Source: an uncultured Pseudomonadota bacterium
GTDB lineage: Bacteria > Pseudomonadota > Gammaproteobacteria > Steroidobacterales > Steroidobacteraceae
Length of the DNA: 64,000 bases
Direction: 5' to 3'
Assembly (NCBI GenBank): GCA_903832085.1
Contig: CAIKZZ010000008.1
Span: 1-64,000, forward strand
The notes under the pieces: model-generated
What the model was told of the DNA's origin: nothing
Database searches by the model: none
Seen by the model: the letters and a program-made list of their open reading frames with translations, nothing else
Translations under genes and position numbers: made by a program
Shown: piece after piece, positions 43,811-53,741 of the stretch
Position numbering within the stretch: the first letter of the stretch is position 1
Layout: each line of letters starts with the position of its first letter

Positions 43811-44782
43811 ATGCAAACGTCACCTCTAACGAACCAACCCCCTCGCCCGATCGTCATCGCCCACCGCGGCGCCTGTGGCTACCTGCCAGAACACTCATTC
43901 CCAGCTAAAGCCTACGCCCACGCAGTCGGTGCTGATTATCTTGAACAAGATGTCGTCCTGACTCGTGATGACGTGCCCGTGGTCTTTCATGACCTGATTC
44001 TGGAAGAAGTCACCGATGTGAAAACCATTTATCCATCACGGAGACGTGCAGATGGGCACTGGTATCTCATTGATTTTAGCTACGCTGAACTGCAGGAACT
44101 GAGCTTACACGATCGTATCGATCCGATAAGTGGCGCACCAACCTGGCCCCAGCGCTTCGGCGAACACTTACCGCTACGTATCCATTCGCTAGCGGAAGAG
44201 CTGGCCTTTGTCCGTGGACTCAATCGTGCAACCGGCCGCCATGCCGGAGTCTACACGGAGGTTAAAAGCCCAGGCTGGCACCGCTCTGAAGGTAAAGACC
44301 TCTCGCCATTAGTGCTCGGGGTACTAGGCGATTTTGGTTACCGCAGCGCTAGTGATGACGTCTGGCTACAATGTTTCGATGCTGCTGAATTGCTACGTAT
44401 TCGAGACTCACTCGGATCTCGCCTGCGACGAGTGCAACTCATTGGTGAAAACGACTGGCAGGAATCAACCACCGACTACGAAGCCATACGCTCGCCACAG
44501 GGGCTTGCCACTGTCGCTGGATACGCGGACGGTATCGGCCCTTGGATACCGCAGATTGCCACCTGGCGCGCTGACCATGGGGCAGCGCATATCACACCGC
44601 TGGTAGCCGACGCCCACGCCGTAGGGCTCGCTGTGCATGCCTATACGTTACGGACAGACCAACTACCAGACCACGCGACCGGACCCGACCAAGTCCACGC
44701 TGCCTTGTTTAATGTTGCTAAAATAGACGGCCTTTTTAGTGACTTCCCTGACGTTACCCTCCGTTTTCTACAAAACAGATAG
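43811..44782 (+). CDS. glpQ: glycerophosphodiester phosphodiesterase
   Basis: A 323-residue GDPD-family protein that releases glycerol-3-phosphate from deacylated phospholipids. The catalytic segment is VIAHRGACGYLPEHS (about 16-30), followed by YLEQDVVLTRDDVPVVFHD with the metal ligands Glu and Asp and the catalytic His. It is GlpQ-like in length but has no signal peptide, so it is likely cytoplasmic (UgpQ-like location). ATG 43811 is used rather than TTG 43778. Confidence 0.85.
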   Translation: MQTSPLTNQPPRPIVIAHRGACGYLPEHSFPAKAYAHAVGADYLEQDVVLTRDDVPVVFHDLILEEVTDVKTIYPSRRRADGHWYLIDFSYAELQELSLHDRIDPISGAPTWPQRFGEHLPLRIHSLAEELAFVRGLNRATGRHAGVYTEVKSPGWHRSEGKDLSPLVLGVLGDFGYRSASDDVWLQCFDAAELLRIRDSLGSRLRRVQLIGENDWQESTTDYEAIRSPQGLATVAGYADGIGPWIPQIATWRADHGAAHITPLVADAHAVGLAVHAYTLRTDQLPDHATGPDQVHAALFNVAKIDGLFSDFPDVTLRFLQNR

Positions 44783-44791
44783 GACAGAACG

Positions 44792-45448
44792 ATGCCGCTC
44801 ACACTGGTAATCGCTAATCGTAACTACAGTTCATGGTCATTACGGCCGTGGATTTTTCTAACCCATCTGGGCTTACCATTCGACGAAGTGCTACTTCCAC
44901 TTGATACACCGGAATTTACAGCGCGCGTCCATGAGTATTCACCCACTGGTCGCGTCCCAGCATTAGTTGATGGCGATCTCGTAATTCACGAGTCGATAGC
45001 GATTTTAGAGTACGCGAGCGAGCTTGCTGGTGGCGCTGGATGGCCAGGAGACCGTGCCACACGTGCCGTCGCACGCGCCGTTGCTGCTGAGATGCATGCG
45101 GGCTTTAGCGCACTACGTAACGCCTGCCCAATGAACCTGCGCGCTTCCAATCGAAAGATTATCCTGACGCCTGCCGTTACCGACTGTGTTACTCGCCTCG
45201 ATGCTCTGTTTACAGCACACCGCTCAAAGCATCACTCACGTGGCCCATGGCTATTTGGCGAGTATTCGGCAGCAGACGCCATGTATCTGCCCGTTGCATT
45301 GCGCTTTAAAACCTACAATCTGCAGGGACTTGGACAGATCGCTAGCGCCTATCTATCGACGCTCACCGAAGACCCACTACTAGCACCCTGGATGCAAGCG
45401 GCTCTTGCTGAAACACAGGTTGTCGCTCACGATGAAGTCGGCGAATGA
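44792..45448 (+). CDS. glutathione S-transferase family protein
   Basis: A 218-residue protein with the thioredoxin-like N-terminal GST domain (LVIANRNYSSWSLRPWIFL, where Ser11/Ser12 may contact the thiol; GRVPALVDGDLVIHESIAI is the glutathione-binding region) and an all-helical C-terminal domain. Its start is 9 bp after the phosphodiesterase stop. The substrate is unknown. It converges on apt. Confidence 0.87.
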   Translation: MPLTLVIANRNYSSWSLRPWIFLTHLGLPFDEVLLPLDTPEFTARVHEYSPTGRVPALVDGDLVIHESIAILEYASELAGGAGWPGDRATRAVARAVAAEMHAGFSALRNACPMNLRASNRKIILTPAVTDCVTRLDALFTAHRSKHHSRGPWLFGEYSAADAMYLPVALRFKTYNLQGLGQIASAYLSTLTEDPLLAPWMQAALAETQVVAHDEVGE

Positions 45449-45463
45449 CTCTCGCTGGCGCAA

Positions 45464-45988
45464 TTAGCGCTGGAGCAATACATGTGCGGGTATATCTTTA
45501 AGCAACGCACGGCCATTAAGCGCTGCAATCTCGAGCACAAAGGCACATGCAACAATCGTCGCGTGGCTGCGTTCCAATAGCGTAATCCCTGCAGCTGCGG
45601 TGCCGCCCGTGGCCAGCACATCATCGATCAGCAACACTCGATCGCTTCCATCAAGAGCGTCTTGATGAATCGCTAGACTATTCGTGCCATATTCTAGGGC
45701 ATAGTCTACCGTCTGGGTCGCCCGCGGCAGCTTTCCAGGCTTTCTGATCGGGATAAAACCCACATTCAAGGCCGCCGCTGCCATGGCACCGAAAATAAAA
45801 CCACGCGCATCAATACCGGCAACGGCCGTAAGCTGCGACGACCGAAAAGGCTCTACCAATTGCGCAACGCTTGTCTTCAAGGCACTCGCATCACGCATTA
45901 ATGGCGTTAAGTCTTGAAAAAGAATACCTGGAGACGGGAAATTCTCTACCGGCGTCACAAACGCATTAAGGTTCACTACCCGGCTCAT
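45464..45988 (-). CDS. apt: adenine phosphoribosyltransferase
   Basis: A 174-residue purine-salvage enzyme that makes AMP from adenine and PRPP. The PRPP-binding motif is LLIDDVLATGGTAAA (about 118-132), and the N-terminal block FPSPGILFQDLTPL matches the family (FPKPGI.F.DI.PL). ATG 45988 overlaps the ATP-grasp gene stop by 4 nt, so it is the distal gene of the run. Confidence 0.95.
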   Translation of the reverse strand: MSRVVNLNAFVTPVENFPSPGILFQDLTPLMRDASALKTSVAQLVEPFRSSQLTAVAGIDARGFIFGAMAAAALNVGFIPIRKPGKLPRATQTVDYALEYGTNSLAIHQDALDGSDRVLLIDDVLATGGTAAAGITLLERSHATIVACAFVLEIAALNGRALLKDIPAHVLLQR

Positions 45989-47016
45989 ATGTTTGCTCTC
46001 CAGGCGGCTTGGTAGCCAACCCCTAAATTAATGATCTTGGCCAGCAACTCACTGTATGTCACACCAGCGGCCTTCGCTGATTGGGCGAGGTCTTCTGCCG
46101 CAGCTAAATTAGGGTTTGCATTGGCTTCTAAGACGAACAAAGCGCCGTTCGGCGCAACACGAAAATCCATGCGCGCGTACCCCGTCAGGTGCAGTGCGCG
46201 ATAAATGCGCTTGGCCAGACGCCCCAACTCCGCCACAACCGCTGGGGCCAAGTCGACTGCCTGATCCGTGCTGATACCGTGATGCTCTTGATACCGCCGA
46301 TCCCATTTAACCTTGCGCGTCGCAATCGGGGCCTGACCTTGCGCCATTGAACCAAAGTTTAGCTCCCACAGCGGTAATGTCTGTAGACGCTCATTACCAA
46401 GGATGCTGACGTAGATTTCGCGGCCGCCAATATATTCTTCCACTAATGCATCGCTTTGAGTCTGGGCGTGCACAAACTCAATGCGCTCTTTAAGGCTCAC
46501 TGGGTTGTCGCATACCGACGCTTGAGCGATCCCTAAAGAGGCATCGTCTGTCGCCGACTTAACAAATAGCGGGTAGCGCAGTTTGCGTGGCAACTGTATT
46601 CGACGCCCTTTACGAAATACCGCGAAGTGCGGCGTCGGAATCCGATGATATGCCAATAATTGCTTAGACAGTACCTTGTCGCGCGACAACATGAGCCCAC
46701 GGGGATTACAGCCTGTATACGGCTGGCGCAGTAGCTCGAGAAAAGCGACCACATGCTGATCATGCTTTACGATGCCGTCGAATTCTTCCAAAAGATTAAA
46801 AACAATATGTGGCTTCCACTCTTGGATGGATTCCCGCAACTCACTCAAGCTATCGTAAAGACCGATGCAACGCACATCGTGTCCTACAGACTTTAAATGG
46901 GACACGACATCATATTCAGTACGCCACTCGTCAATATCGCGCTGCGCCTGGCCTGCGAGGCTATCAGGCGGAATCAGTGACCCATGTACTGCGACTAAAA
47001 TGCGTAAACGCTTCAA
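45985..47016 (-). CDS. ATP-grasp ligase (D-Ala-D-Ala ligase-like)
   Basis: A 343-residue ATP-grasp protein. The N-terminal domain has VFNLLEEFDG (about 72-81) and PYTGCNPRGLMLSRDKVLSKQ, the D-Ala-D-Ala ligase-like signature. The central ATP-binding part has YPLFVKSATDDASLGI, and the metal-binding end has MDFRVAPNGALFVLEANANPNL. The substrate loops differ from Ddl, so a different carboxylate/amine ligation is likely. The start appears to be TTG 47016 with AAAAGG 8 nt upstream. It is flanked by the phosphatase/ADP-ribosylglycohydrolase fusion and by apt. Confidence 0.82.
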   Translation of the reverse strand: MKRLRILVAVHGSLIPPDSLAGQAQRDIDEWRTEYDVVSHLKSVGHDVRCIGLYDSLSELRESIQEWKPHIVFNLLEEFDGIVKHDQHVVAFLELLRQPYTGCNPRGLMLSRDKVLSKQLLAYHRIPTPHFAVFRKGRRIQLPRKLRYPLFVKSATDDASLGIAQASVCDNPVSLKERIEFVHAQTQSDALVEEYIGGREIYVSILGNERLQTLPLWELNFGSMAQGQAPIATRKVKWDRRYQEHHGISTDQAVDLAPAVVAELGRLAKRIYRALHLTGYARMDFRVAPNGALFVLEANANPNLAAAEDLAQSAKAAGVTYSELLAKIINLGVGYQAAWRANI

Positions 47017-47047
47017 GCTGCCAACCTTTTATGACGACCTGACAAAG

Positions 47048-48586
47048 CTATTCTGCAGCGATGCTTGCAAGGGCTGCAGCCAGCAAACTATCAGCAGTAG
47101 CTGTGATCTTAGCGCGTTCGAGCAGTGCTGCCACCCAGTGCGCTGGCAGGGATTGCGCTCCAAAAACAGCACCCGCAAGTTGGCCGGTGAGCGCGCCATG
47201 CACGTCAGCATGTGATCCAAGATTAACTGCTTTCAGCACGCAGCTTTTGTAATCGTCACCACGACTCAGCGCCCATATGGCTAGTTTCAAGGCATTCACT
47301 ACATGGCCATCGGCGGTTGGCATATAGCTAGCAGTATTCCACGTGCCAGCTGCAATCGCTGCAATCTCAGGTTTCAGTGGCGACTGCGTCCAGAGCCCCT
47401 CAATAGGCGAGAAAAAAGGCGCGGTCAGCTCCGTGCGCGTGGCACCTTGCAATGCGCCAATAACCAGAGCAGCAAAATAGCGCGCCGCATCAAGAACCAC
47501 TGGCGCCTGGTGCGTCGTGCGTACCACATCGACTGCGAGCTCAATCGCGCGCGCAGGATCGGCAAGGCTGTAAGCTGCAGCAACGCCCACTCGCACTAGA
47601 GGTTCAGCATCAGCGATTGATGGGTCATGGGAGCCTGCGTATGGCTTACCACTCCACTTCGCCTGTGCGATAGCCTTGGCTGTTCCAGCACTAATTCCAA
47701 CACAATGACCTGTGGCGGAACCAATGCCTAAGCGCTGCCACTCGTGCAGTTTTCCCATAAAATCAGTCGCCACAAAGCCCTGCTCGGACAATAGACTCGC
47801 AGCCAATATCATAGCGATTGCCGTGTCATCCGACCAAGCGCCGCGCGGCAAGTCGTACGGCCCACCACCAAGCAGATCAGCCAACGGCGTAAATGTACCC
47901 GCCTTACGATACTGCACTGGAGCCGCCAACGCGTCGCCGAGCGCAAGCCCCAGCACTAATCCTTGATAGCGATCGCTCAACAGCTGCGTAACTTGTGGCC
48001 CAAATGTTTGCTCGCTAATGACGTCCACAAAGCGCCCAGCCTCGTCCCAGCTGCTCACGTAACGTATCTGTTCATCAGTCTCAGGCGTGCAAGGCCATTC
48101 GTGCACGCGGCCAGATGCATCCCAAAGCGATGCGAGCTGGCTAAGCGCATCAACACCGCTACCGCAATGTCGTGCTAGATAGCAGCCTGCAACCATACCG
48201 GTGCGTCCGATACCAGCACGGCAATGGATGTAAACTTGGCGCCCCGCTGCGAGCGCGGCATCAATCTCGTCCAGGATCTCTGTCATATGATGCGGATATT
48301 CGGGGACGCCATGATCCTTGATTGGGCGACGCGAGTAGGTGACTGTTTGACTGGTATCGTAAGGGCTTGGTAAAAAGCGATCGTATGGCGGTAATTCATG
48401 TTGCCACGTCAGATCAATAAACCAATCGATGCCCAGTGAGCGCAGGTGTGCAAGACGTGCTGGTACTGCCTCTGCATCCAACATATCAGCCGAAGCTAAC
48501 GGATAGGCTCCTGCCAACAGTTTTCCAGGAACAATCCAGTACGTGGCGTCGGGCAGATCACCACTTTTCACACTACGCGTCGTCAT
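47048..48586 (-). CDS. dual-specificity phosphatase / ADP-ribosylglycohydrolase fusion
   Basis: A 512-residue two-domain protein. Residues ~15-195 form a cysteine phosphatase with the CX5R loop [10 protein letters not shown] (Cys122, Arg128). Residues ~205-510 form an ADP-ribosylglycohydrolase (DYRQGL-like start [22 protein letters not shown] at 251-255). The second metal motif, normally GGDADT, reads GSHADV at 457-462, so one Asp is replaced by His and the Thr by Val. It overlaps ttcA by 4 nt. The pairing suggests removal of phosphate and ADP-ribose from one substrate, such as ADP-ribose phosphate or a modified protein; this is inference. Confidence 0.85.
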   Translation of the reverse strand: MTTRSVKSGDLPDATYWIVPGKLLAGAYPLASADMLDAEAVPARLAHLRSLGIDWFIDLTWQHELPPYDRFLPSPYDTSQTVTYSRRPIKDHGVPEYPHHMTEILDEIDAALAAGRQVYIHCRAGIGRTGMVAGCYLARHCGSGVDALSQLASLWDASGRVHEWPCTPETDEQIRYVSSWDEAGRFVDVISEQTFGPQVTQLLSDRYQGLVLGLALGDALAAPVQYRKAGTFTPLADLLGGGPYDLPRGAWSDDTAIAMILAASLLSEQGFVATDFMGKLHEWQRLGIGSATGHCVGISAGTAKAIAQAKWSGKPYAGSHDPSIADAEPLVRVGVAAAYSLADPARAIELAVDVVRTTHQAPVVLDAARYFAALVIGALQGATRTELTAPFFSPIEGLWTQSPLKPEIAAIAAGTWNTASYMPTADGHVVNALKLAIWALSRGDDYKSCVLKAVNLGSHADVHGALTGQLAGAVFGAQSLPAHWVAALLERAKITATADSLLAAALASIAAE

Positions 48587-49500
48587 TCCTCATCAGCCAC
48601 AGAGGCGATAGCAGAACGCTCTTCCGCATGACGTTGCGCATCCAGTCCAGCAAAATTGAATAGCCCTGAGTCGAGCAACTGAGACGGCGCCACGTTCTGC
48701 ATAGCAGAAAATATCGACTCCAGCCGTCCAGGACTGGCGGCATCCCAGTCACGCAGCATGCGACCAATACGTTCGCGCTCAAGATTTTTTTGGGATCCGC
48801 ATAAGGTACATGGAATGATCGGAAAGCGTCTCGCCCGCGCGTACCGCTCAATCTCACGCTCGGGCACATAGGCGAGCGGCCTGATGACGATGTGACGACC
48901 ATCGTCTGATAGAAGTTTTGGCGGCATAGACTTTAACTTGCCACCATGAAATAAATTCAAGAATAACGTTTCGAGCATGTCATCACGATGGTGACCGAGC
49001 GCGATTTTGGTAATGCCATTTTCTGCAGCGTAACGGTATAGCGCGCCACGCCGTAAACGAGAACACAGACCGCACATGGTCTTGCCCTCCGGTATTACTC
49101 GCTTAACCACACTGTAGGTGTCCTGCTCGATCACATGCCAGGCAACGCCAAGTGCGGTCAGGTAATCGGGTAACACGTTGTCAGGAAATCCGGGCTGCTT
49201 CTGATCAAGATTGATCGCGATCAGTTCAAAACTGATCGGCGCGCTGCGTTGCAATGACAACAAGACATCCAGCAGCGTATAAGAATCCTTACCCCCAGAT
49301 AGACACACCATCACTTTGTCGCCTTCGGCAATCATTGAGTAATCATCAATGGCTTTACCGACAAGACCACGTATCTCGGCTTGCAGCCGCTTAAATGACT
49401 TTGAGGTACGGGCCCCAGTCCCATCAGGTGACGATTGAGCTGTCGTAGTGCGATGCCCTATCGAATGCAGCGGTACCGTGATTGTGGTCGTATTCGGCAT
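48583..49500 (-). CDS. ttcA: tRNA 2-thiocytidine synthetase TtcA
   Basis: A 305-residue enzyme that makes 2-thiocytidine at position 32 of tRNA, using ATP and an iron-sulfur cluster. The PP-loop is [14 protein letters not shown] (about 65-78). The cluster cysteines are in [10 protein letters not shown] and CTLCGSQ. ATG 49500 has GGTGAG 7 nt upstream; GTG 49512 overlaps the carboxypeptidase stop as GTGA and would add four residues. The N-terminal ~45 residues are a low-complexity extension. Confidence 0.94.
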   Translation of the reverse strand: MPNTTTITVPLHSIGHRTTTAQSSPDGTGARTSKSFKRLQAEIRGLVGKAIDDYSMIAEGDKVMVCLSGGKDSYTLLDVLLSLQRSAPISFELIAINLDQKQPGFPDNVLPDYLTALGVAWHVIEQDTYSVVKRVIPEGKTMCGLCSRLRRGALYRYAAENGITKIALGHHRDDMLETLFLNLFHGGKLKSMPPKLLSDDGRHIVIRPLAYVPEREIERYARARRFPIIPCTLCGSQKNLERERIGRMLRDWDAASPGRLESIFSAMQNVAPSQLLDSGLFNFAGLDAQRHAEERSAIASVADEE

Positions 49501-49508
49501 CAACAAGC

Positions 49509-51008
49509 TCACCGCGGCTCCAGATACTTATGTTCAAGGTAGCGCAGCGCTGGAGCTGCGGACAAAGGACGTCCAGTCGCGTCCTGCACCAGTTCCTGTA
49601 CCGTCATTTTAGCGCCTAGCGCGTGCACAGTCTCTGCCAACCAGCCAACAAGCCCCGCAAAGTCGCCACGAATAATTTCCTCGTCGAGGTCTTCCCGCGT
49701 CGCTTGCACTTTTTCCCATAACTGCATCGAAATCAGAGCTCCCACCGCTGACGCAGGGAAATAACCAAAGCGTCCAACGGCCCAGTCCAAATCCTGTAAG
49801 CAGCCTTCCGCGAGATTCTGCGGCACAATGCCGAGACGCATCTCAGCGGCACTCGCCCATGCTTCCGGCAGGTCTGCGACTGGCAACTCACCTGATAGCA
49901 GCCTCTTCTCGAGCTCATATCGCATCAGCAAATGAGCAGGGTATGTGAGCTCATCTGCATCAATACGCAGCAACCCATGGCGGACTCGCGTGAGGTGCCT
50001 ATAAATATTCTCGGCCTGCCATTCCTGCCCTGTCACACCATAATGTTTTTCTAGTAACGGCTGCAGGTAGGTAGCAAAGGGCCTGCTGCGTGCGAGCACC
50101 ATTTCCATCAGCAGCGACTGGCTTTCCTCGAGCGCCATACCACGATTGCGACCCACTGGCTGATCATGCCACTCGCGCGGCAAACCGATGTCATAGAGCG
50201 CATGTCCAGTTTCGTGCAAGGCACCAAGTAACCCCTGAAACGGATCGTTGATATCAGATCGAGTCGTAACCCTTATATCGCCCGCCATGCCCTCAGTGCA
50301 GCCATGCTCGCTTTCATCCAGTCGTCCACGCTCAAACGGAAACCCAAGCGCTTTCATCACTTCCATACTCAGCGCTCGCTGCTTCGCAAGCGGAAACTTA
50401 CCTTGGAGCGGCACCGCTGGTGTAGCGATCTGTAGCTCAATCGCTTCGCGAACCAATGCTGGTAGTCGCCTCGCAAGGGCTTTGAAAAGAACATCGATAT
50501 CAGTCGTGCTAACCCCGGGGCTAAACTCATCCAGTAGCGCGTCGTAGGGCGAAAGATTCAGGTGCTGCCCAAGCAGCGCAGCCCGATCGTGAGTCAGATG
50601 CACTACCTCTTCAAGATGGGGCGCAAAATCTTCATAGCGATTCGTGCGACGTGCTTCTCTTAACTGTAGCTCCGCGCGTGCACTTGCTTTGGCGAGACGT
50701 GAAACGAGCGTATTGGGAGTCGCCAGTGCATGGTCTCGCTGCCGGCGCATTTCACGCAAATTAGCGACCTGCCAGTGCTCTAGCCCTTGTGCGTTTGCGG
50801 TCGCTCGGTCAATCAGGCGCGACACTTTAGGGGACACCAAAATCGCATGACACTCCATCTCGATGGCAGCGAGCTGCTCCCCTCGGACATCAGCGCTCGC
50901 GCGCGGCATCATCACCGCCGCGTCCCAACGCAGCACAGCGAGCGCGCCACGAAACGCGTGGAGGCGCCTGAACTCCTCTTCAAGCTGCTGATACGGTGAG
51001 GCGGCCAT
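49509..51008 (-). CDS. carboxypeptidase M32 (Taq-type)
   Basis: A 499-residue zinc carboxypeptidase. The active site is HETGHALYD (HExxH) followed by the second zinc ligand in [13 protein letters not shown]. Other M32 blocks include [16 protein letters not shown] text ([12 protein letters not shown]) and [20 protein letters not shown] near residues 340-380. ATG 51008 has AAGGA 5-6 nt upstream and is preferred to GTG 51029. It heads the minus-strand run M32-ttcA-phosphatase fusion-ATP-grasp-apt. Confidence 0.93.
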   Translation of the reverse strand: MAASPYQQLEEEFRRLHAFRGALAVLRWDAAVMMPRASADVRGEQLAAIEMECHAILVSPKVSRLIDRATANAQGLEHWQVANLREMRRQRDHALATPNTLVSRLAKASARAELQLREARRTNRYEDFAPHLEEVVHLTHDRAALLGQHLNLSPYDALLDEFSPGVSTTDIDVLFKALARRLPALVREAIELQIATPAVPLQGKFPLAKQRALSMEVMKALGFPFERGRLDESEHGCTEGMAGDIRVTTRSDINDPFQGLLGALHETGHALYDIGLPREWHDQPVGRNRGMALEESQSLLMEMVLARSRPFATYLQPLLEKHYGVTGQEWQAENIYRHLTRVRHGLLRIDADELTYPAHLLMRYELEKRLLSGELPVADLPEAWASAAEMRLGIVPQNLAEGCLQDLDWAVGRFGYFPASAVGALISMQLWEKVQATREDLDEEIIRGDFAGLVGWLAETVHALGAKMTVQELVQDATGRPLSAAPALRYLEHKYLEPR

Positions 51009-51318
51009 GTCGTCCTTTGAAAAACTCACCGCGCGATGCGCGAAGGCGGCGGCTTACCCAGTGTGGCTGGCCCTGTCAGCACGGTGGTTCTGACGACATG
51101 AGTGTACCAGTTTGGCCCCCTCCTAGCCCCCCTGATAGAGTCTAAAATATTGATTTATATGATAAAAGATAAATTTTAAGCGCTTGACATGCCGCTGGAA
51201 AGAGCACTTTTTCAGCCCCGCCGAAGGGCGCACTCAACGCTCAGCAACACCACCCAGGCACCGGCACGAGCCTTAAGGCTAGGTAAACCTAAGGCTCGCC
51301 GCTGCGGCTGAGTTTTGC
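51009..51318. other. 310-bp intergenic region upstream of the M32 operon
   Basis: An A/T-rich block at 51146-51180 is the likely promoter area for the minus-strand M32 operon. TTGACA at 51183-51188 on the plus strand has no good -10. A dyad 51267-51275/51290-51298 (9 bp, with an inner 5-bp repeat 51280-51284/51287-51291) lies 20 bp after the maoC stop and may terminate or stabilise the PHA operon transcript; it lacks a T-run. Confidence 0.4.
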
Positions 51319-51789
51319 TTAAAAGTACAAGCGCAGTACGACTTCAGCGATACAAGCAGGCTTGGTTTCACCTTGTATGTCAATCGTCACTTGCTCGGTA
51401 ATCTGGATGCCGCCGCCTTTGAACTCCTCAAATGCCAATAGCACCGAGCGTGAACGAATCTCAGCCCCTGCACGCACAGCATTAGTGAAGCGCACTTTGT
51501 TAAGACCGTAATTAATGACTGTGCGGACCCCTGGGTGCGAAGGTCGGTCGGCATCGACGAGGCCCCGCAAATAGGGAATCAACGACAGCGTCAGAAACCC
51601 ATGTGCGATAGTTCCGCGCCACGGAGACTCAGCGGCGGCACGGGTTGGATTGACGTGGATCCATTGCCGATCATCCGTCGCCGCGGCAAAGGCATCAATA
51701 CGTGACTGGTCAATCACTACCCAGTCACTCACATGGACTTCCTGGCCAACTTGCTTGGTCAGCTGCTCACGAACCTGTTCGATAGACAT
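51319..51789 (-). CDS. MaoC-family (R)-enoyl-CoA hydratase-like protein
   Basis: A 156-residue hot-dog fold protein. The hydratase motif is found as DAFAAATDDRQWIHVNPTRA (wrapped over ~32-51; key residues D and H) with a following IAHGFLTLSLIP. Members such as PhaJ make (R)-3-hydroxyacyl-CoA for PHA. It is 66 bp after phaC on the same strand, which supports a monomer-supply role. Substrate chain length cannot be read from sequence. Confidence 0.87.
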   Translation of the reverse strand: MSIEQVREQLTKQVGQEVHVSDWVVIDQSRIDAFAAATDDRQWIHVNPTRAAAESPWRGTIAHGFLTLSLIPYLRGLVDADRPSHPGVRTVINYGLNKVRFTNAVRAGAEIRSRSVLLAFEEFKGGGIQITEQVTIDIQGETKPACIAEVVLRLYF

Positions 51790-51855
51790 CGATTGCGCCC
51801 CTTAAAAAGTACCAACGAATGGTTTACATCATACTGAAAACTAAAGCTGACTGAG

Positions 51856-52905
51856 TCAAAGTCGTTTTAACCATGCCGCAATCTTCGGCGGCAGCGTATG
51901 AGCTCGACTGCCCACATAAATGCCGATATGACCCGTCTGAACCGCCAGCTCCTCGTAGCGTTCTGACCGCACCAGAGCGCCGAGCGCCTTCGATGCTGCA
52001 GGCGGCACCAGGTGATCTTCAGTCGCGTAGATATTCAGAATAGGCATACGCAGCGCATCCAGCCGAGCGGCACGGCCAGCGAGGCTTAGCGTGCCATTAA
52101 CGAAGCGATTTTCCTGATAAAACCAGGTAACGAACTCAGCAAACGCGGCCCCCGCTTGGTCTGGACTATCAAAAATCCATTGCTCCATGCGCAGAAACGT
52201 CGCGAGGACCTCTTGCTGATCAGGGTGATCCACCAAGGTCAGATACTTCTGCAAGGTGAGCCGAAACGGCATCAGACTCAAAAAAGCAGCGTTCAACCAC
52301 GCACCAGGCACGTTGCCGACGCTGGCTACCAATTTCTTGATATCTACGCCACGCACCCACTTAGACAGCACATTATCATCGGTCTGAAAATCCACAGGCG
52401 TCACCATGGTGACTAGTTTTTTGATGCGCTGTGGCTCCAAACTCGCATAGATCAACGATAAGGTCCCGCCCTGACACACGCCGAGTAGATGGATAGGAGC
52501 TGATTTGCCGACGGTCTGCACCGCCCGGTCGATATCCCGCAGCACATAATCACTGAGAGTCGTGTGTCGATCTGCGCGGTCCGGATAACCCCAGTCCAAC
52601 AAATACACATCCAGTCCATGTGCCAGCAGCCCTGCAATCATTGATCGATCGGGCTCCAGATCCAATACCGATGGGCGGTTAACCTGCGCATAGATAATCA
52701 AAACACGTGGCCGCCGACTAGCCTTAGCGCCGGAACGATAGCGATATAAAGTGACCTTTCCCTGTGTATAAAGTGCATCCCGTGGCGTGGACCCCGGGAT
52801 GACGTCAGACAGTCCTCTGACCGTGTGCAGCGCCTGTGCGCAGCGCAGCTTAAATTGCGCAAGCTCGTCTATGGCAGCGCTACTGTCCGTGGTGTGGCTA
52901 CTCAT
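51856..52905 (-). CDS. phaC: class III PHA synthase catalytic subunit
   Basis: A 349-residue polyhydroxyalkanoate synthase subunit that polymerises (R)-3-hydroxyacyl-CoA. The lipase-box-like motif GVCQGG places the catalytic Cys at 144. Asp297 (ATEDHLV) and His326 (TGHIG) complete the triad. The short length (~350, versus ~590 for class I) and the adjacent phaE identify class III. The ATG overlaps the phaE stop by 4 nt, which would favour equimolar complex formation. Confidence 0.95.
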   Translation of the reverse strand: MSSHTTDSSAAIDELAQFKLRCAQALHTVRGLSDVIPGSTPRDALYTQGKVTLYRYRSGAKASRRPRVLIIYAQVNRPSVLDLEPDRSMIAGLLAHGLDVYLLDWGYPDRADRHTTLSDYVLRDIDRAVQTVGKSAPIHLLGVCQGGTLSLIYASLEPQRIKKLVTMVTPVDFQTDDNVLSKWVRGVDIKKLVASVGNVPGAWLNAAFLSLMPFRLTLQKYLTLVDHPDQQEVLATFLRMEQWIFDSPDQAGAAFAEFVTWFYQENRFVNGTLSLAGRAARLDALRMPILNIYATEDHLVPPAASKALGALVRSERYEELAVQTGHIGIYVGSRAHTLPPKIAAWLKRL

Positions 52906-53606
52906 CGCACACGCATTTTAGCTAACGGCCGCGGTGTCCGCTGAGCACTTGCCTGTTTGGTCTTAAGCTTCTTTGCTGTCACGCGGCGCTTGGTCGAGCC
53001 TGTAGTCGATTGCGTCGCAGCCGTTGGGGCAGTCGCTGTACGCAATTCGCAACGTCGCAACGCATCATGCAAAGCGTCCATCTCAGAGCGGGTTGGCATA
53101 CCGAGTGATGCGGCAGCATGCTCCATCGCGGCGTTTAGGCGAATACGCTCATCGATGAATGCATTTAGCAGTCGCGTTTGGGCGTCGATGAATGGATCGC
53201 TGCGCACGGTAGTTTGATAGGCGGCCTCCATAGCACCAACCCACGTATCAAAGGACTCACGCAAGCTCGCTCCAGCAGCAACCGGCTGATGAGTCGCGTA
53301 CTGCGCGGCGGCATCCAACAGCGAGCTCATGAGCAGTTGCATGCATTGCGAACCAGCGTGCGCTTTACTTAAAGGGTTGCCAGCGCCTGCCATCGTCGAG
53401 AGCTCTGCCCACGTTTTCCAATATTCGGCGGCTTGCTGGCTAGCGGCAGCAACTACTTTTTCAGTGCCATCGACCTGTGCCGCGAGTGCTCGCAGACACT
53501 GCTCAATGGCAGCGAGCGCCGCCGTCTCCCGGGACTGAGGTTGGGCGTGCTCGCCCGCAAGGAGCACATTCCACAAGGCAGTCCAGGCAGCGTAGTCGGG
53601 CATCAT
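52902..53606 (-). CDS. phaE: class III PHA synthase subunit PhaE
   Basis: A 234-residue, mostly helical partner of PhaC without catalytic residues. Typical features are the Trp-rich start (MMPDYAAWTALWNVLL), FDTWVGAMEAAYQ near 130-142, and TRSEMDALHDAL near 185 that resembles the conserved PhaE C-terminal helix. A Lys/Arg-rich tail (KRRVTAKKLKTKQ...) may bind the granule or nucleoid. It leads the phaE-phaC-maoC operon, which diverges from the phasin gene. Confidence 0.92.
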   Translation of the reverse strand: MMPDYAAWTALWNVLLAGEHAQPQSRETAALAAIEQCLRALAAQVDGTEKVVAAASQQAAEYWKTWAELSTMAGAGNPLSKAHAGSQCMQLLMSSLLDAAAQYATHQPVAAGASLRESFDTWVGAMEAAYQTTVRSDPFIDAQTRLLNAFIDERIRLNAAMEHAAASLGMPTRSEMDALHDALRRCELRTATAPTAATQSTTGSTKRRVTAKKLKTKQASAQRTPRPLAKMRVR

Positions 53607-53741
53607 GCGCGCGTCTGCCTTTGGTGCGTCACAGCATATTTGCCGGAAATATCGACCGATGCATAGTGCTCAGCGGCAACGGTTTTATGCATAACAGTAT
53701 GATTTATATAGTTTAATGAGATCATCGTTAAGAGTCTAAAA

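Noticed and set aside
51183..51216. TTGACA on the plus strand as a promoter
   Set aside because: No acceptable -10 element at the right distance, and no plus-strand gene follows.
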